A DNA stretch of 6,567 nt from NCBI GenBank assembly GCA_002425825.1, contig DIMZ01000119.1:733-7299 (forward strand), written 5' to 3'. Positions 1 to 3,944 of this stretch are shown here, piece by piece. The notes under the pieces were generated by a model that did no database searches, was not told the origin of the DNA, and worked only from the letters and a program-made list of their open reading frames with translations. The DNA is from Cloacimonetes bacterium UBA5553. GTDB taxonomy: Bacteria > Cloacimonadota > Cloacimonadia > Cloacimonadales > Cloacimonadaceae. The translations under genes and the position numbers were made by a program. The number at the start of each line of letters is the position of its first letter. Within the stretch, counting starts at the first letter, position 1.

Positions 1-1026
1 TATAGGATTAACCGTGTAGCGTCCATAGGATTGTTTTAAGTCTGTATAGATGAACTCTTCGCCAAGAACACCACACTCTGAATACTCATCCCTTGAAGTC
101 GAAGGCATTACTATTGCATATGGGATGAGTAAAGAATGTTTAGATTGGAGAGGCACTAGGTTTAGGTCTTGTTTTCTTAGAACTCCCTCAATACTACTCA
201 AGCGCTCTAAGTTGCCTTCTAGAGTGAAGAACTCATCCATGCTGTTTAACAGCAATGGCTTGTCTTCATTATTCGTTATCACAGCGAATACGACCTGAAC
301 TGGCTTCAAGAGCATAGTTTCAACATTGCTTTCACCACAGCCAGCTTCCACATAAGTTACATATGCAATATCATTAGGGTGCAAACCAATTTCCAGCATA
401 TGATTTAGTAGCTTATCGTTATGCCGATATCTACAAAGTTCATCATGTGAAATATCTCTATGGATTTCATCTATGTTGGAGTTTCCCCTAAGGTTAGGCA
501 TGCTAATATGGTACTTTGATGAGTACTCCTCAATTGACGAATACGTCGTCTCACATAATAATGTATTCCTATCATTTCCACTATAGCTATCTGATAACTG
601 CTTTAGAAATTTGAATAGCTCATTCTGCATAACCCTTACATCATCAATAGGCAAGTTGCTAAAATCCCCATTAGCAATCTCTGACACTATATCAAATCTT
701 TCTGTTATCATAAATTGAGTCATTAGGTTTATGGGTTTGTCTGTAACAATTCCATCTGCAACCAATTTGTACATTCTATCACGGTGTCTGATTAACTCTG
801 GTCTCGTATATTTTGTCCCCTTTGGATGATTCGCATTATAATGCCCTGCATCTGCATGGCAATCAAAGCAAAGAGGGATAGCATTTTCATATGAATCTTC
901 TCCACCCTCTGCTTTGGGTTCTATGTGATGGATTTCGATTTTCGTACCACAGAACTTTCCGCAAACACAGCATCTTCTAGCACAAGACACCAATACTTGT
1001 GTCTTAACCAAATTACTAAAACTCAT
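1..1026 (-). CDS. HNH endonuclease, 3' end beyond window (342 residues visible)
   Basis: This frame starts with ATG at 1026 and stays open for 342 codons to the window edge, so the C-terminus is missing. The N-terminus is a clear HNH (beta-beta-alpha metal) nuclease: C19-x2-C22, the catalytic HH pair at residues 33-34 (IEIHHIEP), N48 in ENAIPLC, and C53-x2-C56. The two Cys pairs should bind a structural zinc; His/Asn should hold the catalytic metal. A KGTKYTRPEL...HRDRMY segment follows (about residues 69-86), as in other stand-alone HNH proteins that I recall. Residues from about 100 to 342 match no domain I can name. An in-frame TAA at 1050-1048 rules out a longer form. The Shine-Dalgarno is weak (AATGAG) and lies in an inverted repeat. 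The gene follows a DNA methyltransferase and a 24-codon ORF on the same strand, which suggests a restriction or other defence role (inference). G+C is about 33% in hand-counted lines, well below the methyltransferase core. Confidence 0.87.
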   Translation of the reverse strand, partial: MSFSNLVKTQVLVSCARRCCVCGKFCGTKIEIHHIEPKAEGGEDSYENAIPLCFDCHADAGHYNANHPKGTKYTRPELIRHRDRMYKLVADGIVTDKPINLMTQFMITERFDIVSEIANGDFSNLPIDDVRVMQNELFKFLKQLSDSYSGNDRNTLLCETTYSSIEEYSSKYHISMPNLRGNSNIDEIHRDISHDELCRYRHNDKLLNHMLEIGLHPNDIAYVTYVEAGCGESNVETMLLKPVQVVFAVITNNEDKPLLLNSMDEFFTLEGNLERLSSIEGVLRKQDLNLVPLQSKHSLLIPYAIVMPSTSRDEYSECGVLGEEFIYTDLKQSYGRYTVNPI

Positions 1027-1056
1027 AATGAGAAACTCATTATTTGATTAACTCAT
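1020..1056 (-). repeat. Three ATGAGTT direct repeats and a palindrome at the HNH start
   Basis: On the minus strand ATGAGTT occurs at 1056-1050, 1040-1034 and 1026-1020, the last being the HNH start codon itself. The first two copies also begin with ATG but stop after 2 and 5 codons. The stop of the 5-codon frame overlaps the HNH start (ATGA). The same segment holds a perfect 8-base inverted repeat, ATAATGAG/CTCATTAT with a 3-base loop (1025-1043), which includes the first two bases of the HNH start codon. It may be a DNA operator, an RNA hairpin limiting translation, or the product of slipped duplication; the sequence does not decide between these. Confidence 0.6.
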
Positions 1057-1127
1057 AGTAGCTGATTAATTATGGCGCATTCGCCACAATTAAACTTGCC
1101 ACTATTCTTCACCACAATCTTGCTCAT
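1053..1127 (-). CDS. 24-codon ORF coupled to the methyltransferase; possible gene remnant
   Basis: The ATG at 1127 overlaps the methyltransferase stop (TGATG). It is preceded by AGGAGG at 1139-1134 with a 6-base spacer, the best ribosome binding site in the window. The frame encodes 24 residues beginning [17 protein letters not shown] and ends at TGA 1055-1053. It is too short for a known enzyme and lacks a signal peptide or membrane segment. In type III operons the gene at this position is normally the Res helicase/nuclease, and as far as I recall some Res proteins start with a similar MSKIVVxN-type segment. The simplest reading is therefore the surviving 5' end of a lost Res gene (inference). 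A genuine small protein, or a coupling leader for the HNH gene 26 bases downstream, is also possible. The HNH gene is in a different frame. Confidence 0.4.
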   Translation of the reverse strand: MSKIVVKNSGKFNCGECAIINQLL

Positions 1128-3238
1128 CACTCCCCTCCTGCGCCTATATCAATAATCCGCATAGTATCGTTACCAAAGATATCCACCACCTTTACAGCCA
1201 CCTTGCGTCGTTTGGTACCCAGCTCCATAAAGGGAGTTATCAGCTCCAAACTTCTATCCTTTTTAGTGCGGAAGCTTTGCCACTCGTTCTCAAAGATAAA
1301 ATCCCCCGTCCACACTTCTTCCATTTCACCCGTGGCATCGTTTTTAGCCCGCACAATTTCCCGCTTGGATTCAAAATCAAAATCCACACTCCAATAGTCT
1401 ATCCAATCCGTCCATTTCTTGGTAAGCACTTCCCGCGTAACAATGCCTTCTTTGCCCTTCAGCACTTTTATAATCTGTCCCGCTTCCACCACTATCTTGC
1501 TGCTGCCATCTTTCAGGCCTGTGGCAGCGCTATCCACGCTATCCTGGCTATAAAACACCGAGAAGTCGGTTAGCTCTATGGCAATGGTCTTCTTGCCGTA
1601 ATGTGGCTTTATCTCTATATAGCTTACATCGTGAAACACCACCTGGTTCTTTTCGATGGCGCGTTTATCGAACACCTCGCGGGGGATGTATTTTAGTGCC
1701 ATATCTATCCCCTTGGCTTTGGCTTCTTCCTGGATGTTGGGGAATAGCCCCATTTCAAATTCAAAAGCCAAAATGTCCACCCGAGAGATACGCTTGTTGC
1801 GGCAATCCAATATCACCTGCTCTGCAAACAAACGCGTTACGGGCAAGTACACAGGCCCAACTGCCACAAAGCGTCCGGCTTTTTTGCCGTGAAACACCCC
1901 GCTATTCTCCATGCTTTCGGCACGATAGGCTTTTAAGATAAGGGCAATAAATTCCTTTTCCTTTTGTTGCAGTTGCGCCTGTGCTTCCGCTTCCCGCAAA
2001 GATAGATTCACCCCTATGTAATGCGCCCGCTCGTATTTGCCCAGATTAAGTATCTCAAAAGCACGGAAATCTTTGCCATCGGCTTTTAGCTGCCTCTGCA
2101 CCTGGATCATGCGTTTACGGGTGGTGTGAATGCTGAATTTACCCAAGTCTGTGCCTATCCATTTGCGTCCCAGCTTTTCTGCCACCGCACAGGTTGTCCC
2201 GCTACCTACAAAGAAATCGGCTACGATATCGTTTTCGTTGGAAGAGGCTCTGATAATACGCTCAAGCAGGGCTTCTGGCTTTTGTGTGGGGTAACCTACT
2301 TTCTCAGGGCTATTACTTAACATACCTACTTGCCATAACGAGTTTTCTAATATCTCTGTTTTAACTTCATATACTATCTTGCCATTTTCGTCTCTAACCA
2401 TATCAGCTTTCTTTGTTACGCTGTTAAATTTTCTTTTTGCTTGTTTATTCTGTCCGTCTGTTCTTGGCTTGTATAGCTTAGTAAACATGTATTTATTAGA
2501 CTTAGTATAAGCATAAATTGTGTCAGTTACCTGATGAAACTTCCGAGAATCTGCTTTCAATCCTGAATTTGTATAATACCATATCAGCTCGTTTAGTAGC
2601 ATGTTTGACCCAAATACTTCATCTAAGACGGTTCTTATATAGCTATTCACCCTCCAATCACAATGCACATAGATACTTCCATCGTCAGCCAATAAATCCC
2701 GCATCAGCACCAGGCGTTCATAGATCATGCTGATAAAGCTATCCGCACCTTTGCCCCAAGTGTCCCGATAGGCAATTTCTTCCAGGATGTTGGGCTTTTT
2801 GGTAAAGGTATCTTCGCCTATTTCTATATCCATGCTGAAGTCTGCCCCCACATCGAAAGGGGGGTCTATGTAGATAAGTTTTATACCGCCGTTCTTTTCA
2901 ATCTCATCGCGCATGGGTCCGTTTTTCAAGCTGGAGAGGATCAGCTTGTTATCGCCCCAGATCAGTTTATTTGTCCAGCCCGCTTTTTGCCTGCCGCGTT
3001 CATCAAAGATGTTATATTGCTGCTCCATATCTTCCGGTTTTTCGGCACGGGGTTCGTCCACCTGTTCAATCACCTGAAAGGGCAGCACGATATTGCAGAT
3101 TTCATTGGTCTTGCCATTCCACACCAGTTCCACTTCGCGTTTATCATCAAACAGCAGAAAGCGGTATTTATCGGGGAGAGGCTTTCCCGCTTCTATTAGT
3201 TTTATCACTTCTCTTTGTTCATTGTCGCTTAGTTTCAT
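1127..3238 (-). CDS. Type III-like (Mod, beta-class) DNA adenine methyltransferase
   Basis: A 703-residue site-specific DNA methyltransferase, expected to transfer a methyl group from S-adenosylmethionine to adenine N6 in its target. Motifs occur in the beta-class order: WGDNK (94-98), catalytic motif IV DPPF (125-128, in [10 protein letters not shown]), YVHCDW (190-195), a recognition region of roughly residues 200-310, motif X-like PTQKP (317-321), SAM-binding motif [10 protein letters not shown] (341-349), and WIGTDL (360-365). All key residues look intact. The roughly 335-residue C-terminal region is typical of long Mod proteins. I chose the ATG at 3238 because AGGAGG lies 4 bases upstream; a GTG at 3298 would add 20 residues without a good site. 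The stop overlaps the next ORF (TGATG), so an operon is likely. The recognition region is much more AT-rich than its flanks, suggesting exchange. No adjacent Res helicase is present; an HNH nuclease follows instead. Confidence 0.93.
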   Translation of the reverse strand: MKLSDNEQREVIKLIEAGKPLPDKYRFLLFDDKREVELVWNGKTNEICNIVLPFQVIEQVDEPRAEKPEDMEQQYNIFDERGRQKAGWTNKLIWGDNKLILSSLKNGPMRDEIEKNGGIKLIYIDPPFDVGADFSMDIEIGEDTFTKKPNILEEIAYRDTWGKGADSFISMIYERLVLMRDLLADDGSIYVHCDWRVNSYIRTVLDEVFGSNMLLNELIWYYTNSGLKADSRKFHQVTDTIYAYTKSNKYMFTKLYKPRTDGQNKQAKRKFNSVTKKADMVRDENGKIVYEVKTEILENSLWQVGMLSNSPEKVGYPTQKPEALLERIIRASSNENDIVADFFVGSGTTCAVAEKLGRKWIGTDLGKFSIHTTRKRMIQVQRQLKADGKDFRAFEILNLGKYERAHYIGVNLSLREAEAQAQLQQKEKEFIALILKAYRAESMENSGVFHGKKAGRFVAVGPVYLPVTRLFAEQVILDCRNKRISRVDILAFEFEMGLFPNIQEEAKAKGIDMALKYIPREVFDKRAIEKNQVVFHDVSYIEIKPHYGKKTIAIELTDFSVFYSQDSVDSAATGLKDGSSKIVVEAGQIIKVLKGKEGIVTREVLTKKWTDWIDYWSVDFDFESKREIVRAKNDATGEMEEVWTGDFIFENEWQSFRTKKDRSLELITPFMELGTKRRKVAVKVVDIFGNDTMRIIDIGAGGE

Positions 3239-3242
3239 CCCG

Positions 3243-3248
3243 CCTCCT
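3243..3248 (-). promoter_or_regulatory. Ribosome binding site fixing the methyltransferase start
   Basis: AGGAGG on the minus strand, 4 bases upstream of the ATG at 3238. It is the reason for preferring this ATG over the in-frame GTG at 3298 and ATG at 3286, neither of which has a purine-rich site in front. Confidence 0.8.
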
Positions 3249-3336
3249 AAGTATTGCGGTATTATTAGTTTGCCTTCCAGAAACATCAAGTAGAGCACTA
3301 CAAGCTGTTGATACTACACCCAAAAATACTTATGGA

Positions 3337-3366
3337 ACACTAGATAATGCCTTATCTATCTGTCAA
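3337..3366 (-). promoter_or_regulatory. Candidate promoter of the methyltransferase operon
   Basis: A perfect -35 TTGACA (3366-3361) lies 18 bases from a moderate -10 TAGTGT (3342-3337), which would start transcription near 3330 and leave a leader of about 90 bases. A weaker alternative is TTGATG (3289-3284), 16 bases, TAATAA (3267-3262), which would give a very short leader. The assignment uses the sigma70 consensus by eye, and promoters of this lineage may differ. Confidence 0.4.
3341..3358. promoter_or_regulatory. Palindromic operator-like site inside the promoter
   Basis: TAGATAA, TGCC, TTATCTA: perfect 7-base arms around a 4-base centre. The site fills the spacer between the candidate -35 and -10 and touches the -10. 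A dimeric repressor bound here would block RNA polymerase. No regulator gene is visible in the window, so the ligand is unknown. Confidence 0.4.
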
Positions 3367-3405
3367 GCTGAAACTGCAGCGGTGGTCGCCAACCCTCTTT
3401 CGTAT

Positions 3406-3425
3406 CGTAGCTTTCCAAAGCTACG
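3406..3425. repeat. Perfect 9-base inverted repeat (CGTAGCTTT/AAAGCTACG)
   Basis: The arms 3406-3414 and 3417-3425 are exact complements separated by CC. The left arm, extended by one base (3406-3415), also pairs with GAAAGCTACG at 3524-3533, so two alternative foldings exist, the longer one enclosing the G9 run and the GC-rich stem. There is no T run, so this is not a terminator. Confidence 0.6.
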
Positions 3426-3456
3426 CCAAACAGATTTAGCCACTTGTTCAAAGGAA

Positions 3457-3465
3457 GGGGGGGGG
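3457..3465. repeat. Run of nine G (poly-C on the transcribed strand)
   Basis: A nine-base homopolymer in non-coding DNA about 220 bases upstream of the methyltransferase start and upstream of its candidate promoter. Runs of this length are prone to slippage. Because it is outside the coding sequence, any effect would be on expression. Confidence 0.75.
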
Positions 3466-3471
3466 AAGCAT

Positions 3472-3518
3472 GATAGAGGTAGGGGAGCCCAGTAATGGAT
3501 CGCTCCCCTACCCCTATC
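3472..3518. repeat. GC-rich 17-base stem with a 13-base loop
   Basis: The arms 3472-3488 and 3502-3518 pair over 17 positions with one mismatch (A3477 opposite C3513). In RNA from the minus strand that pair becomes G-U, giving an uninterrupted stem. The loop is 3489-3501. No T run follows on either strand, so it is not a standard terminator. It may be a structured leader/RNA element or part of a mobile repeat. Confidence 0.6.
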
Positions 3519-3589
3519 CTCATGAAAGCTACGTTACTTCCTGTACGTATTAGTTAGGTTCATTTTTAGCTTCTTACAGGCTTAATATT

Positions 3590-3697
3590 CCTTGCAACTC
3601 GAACCTGATTCGAAGTGGGGTTCATCGGGGGTTCATCGGGCTTTTGCCCGTTCATACCGCGTTAAACCCCACTTCGAAACGGTTTCGGCAAGCAAGG
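3590..3697. repeat. Long imperfect inverted repeat with an internal tandem 11-mer
   Basis: The 33-base arms (3590-3622 and 3665-3697) match at about 26 positions by hand. They include a perfect 14-base block, TTCGAAGTGGGGTT (3609-3622) against 3665-3678, and a perfect outer 6-base block, CCTTGC/GCAAGG. The 42-base loop holds a small hairpin, CGGGC-TTTT-GCCCG (3637-3650). GGTTCATCGGG is exactly duplicated in tandem at 3619-3629 and 3630-3640, the first copy beginning inside the arm, and a third GTTCAT lies at 3650-3655. This suggests a dispersed non-autonomous repeat (MITE- or REP-like) or a structured RNA. No protein is encoded and no flanking target-site duplication is obvious. Confidence 0.6.
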
Positions 3698-3881
3698 GTG
3701 ATGGCACGGCGATGCTACCACCACTTAAGCAAGCAATAGTATGTTTGGGTAGATTTAATTATGGATAATGAGGATAATAGGATGTGGAGTATTGGTTAGA
3801 ATACAATATGAAAGCAGAATAGATACAGACATGATACACATTATTAAATTACCCTATACCCTCTGTAAACTCTGTGGTTTC

Positions 3882-3914
3882 AAAAAAAAGACCCGGCATG
3901 GTTAGCCGGGTCTT
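3882..3914 (-). terminator. Intrinsic terminator of the surface-protein gene
   Basis: Read on the minus strand, AAGACCCGGC (3914-3905), a 7-base loop TAACCAT and GCCGGGTCTT (3897-3888) form a perfect 10-base stem followed by a run of T (eight consecutive T at 3889-3882, overlapping the stem end). It begins 31 bases after the stop codon at 3945. The plus strand has no T run after the stem, so termination should be one-directional. Confidence 0.93.
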
Positions 3915-3944
3915 GCTCTATTCAGGGAGAATAGTGGTTTATTA

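Larger units (their letters stand above)
3299..3881. other. Intergenic region rich in inverted repeats, no convincing gene
   Basis: This non-coding stretch separates the terminator of the surface-protein gene from the methyltransferase operon. It contains the candidate promoter, a 9-base palindromic hairpin, a G9 run, a 17-base GC-rich stem and a long imperfect inverted repeat, each listed separately. The part from 3698 to 3881 is AT-rich. It shows only a short repeated GGATAAT (3763-3769 and 3772-3778) and no recognisable gene or RNA. No tRNA-like cloverleaf was found by eye. Confidence 0.7.

Noticed and set aside
1053..1127. The 24-codon ORF as the frameshifted 5' end of the HNH gene
   Set aside because: The HNH frame has its own stop at 1050-1048 upstream of its ATG, and a complete HNH fold begins soon after that ATG, so no frameshift is needed.
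3239..3298. Longer methyltransferase starting at GTG 3298 (20 extra residues)
   Set aside because: There is no ribosome binding site there, whereas ATG 3238 has AGGAGG directly upstream; the extra residues show no family motif.
2971..3495. Plus-strand open frames opposite the methyltransferase, the HNH gene and the surface protein
   Set aside because: They lack ribosome binding sites and family features and lie antisense to well-supported genes; they are frame shadows.
3356..3523. A 55-codon minus-strand ATG frame running through the poly-C tract and ending next to the promoter -35
   Set aside because: It has no Shine-Dalgarno sequence, and its bases are largely taken up by the inverted repeats and homopolymer. 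I recognise no family. It could be a slippage-sensitive small gene, but non-coding structure explains the stretch better.
3619..3655. CRISPR array from the repeated GTTCATCGGG
   Set aside because: The units are 11 bases, directly abutting, and only two are complete; there are no spacers and no cas genes.
3590..3697. Integron attC site, because GTTAAAC (3661-3667) resembles an R' core
   Set aside because: No matching RYYYAAC partner lies at the proper end of the inverted repeat, and there is no cassette gene or integrase.
3763..3778. GGATAAT direct repeat in the AT-rich intergenic tail
   Set aside because: Only two 7-base copies in low-complexity DNA; too little to support a regulatory claim.
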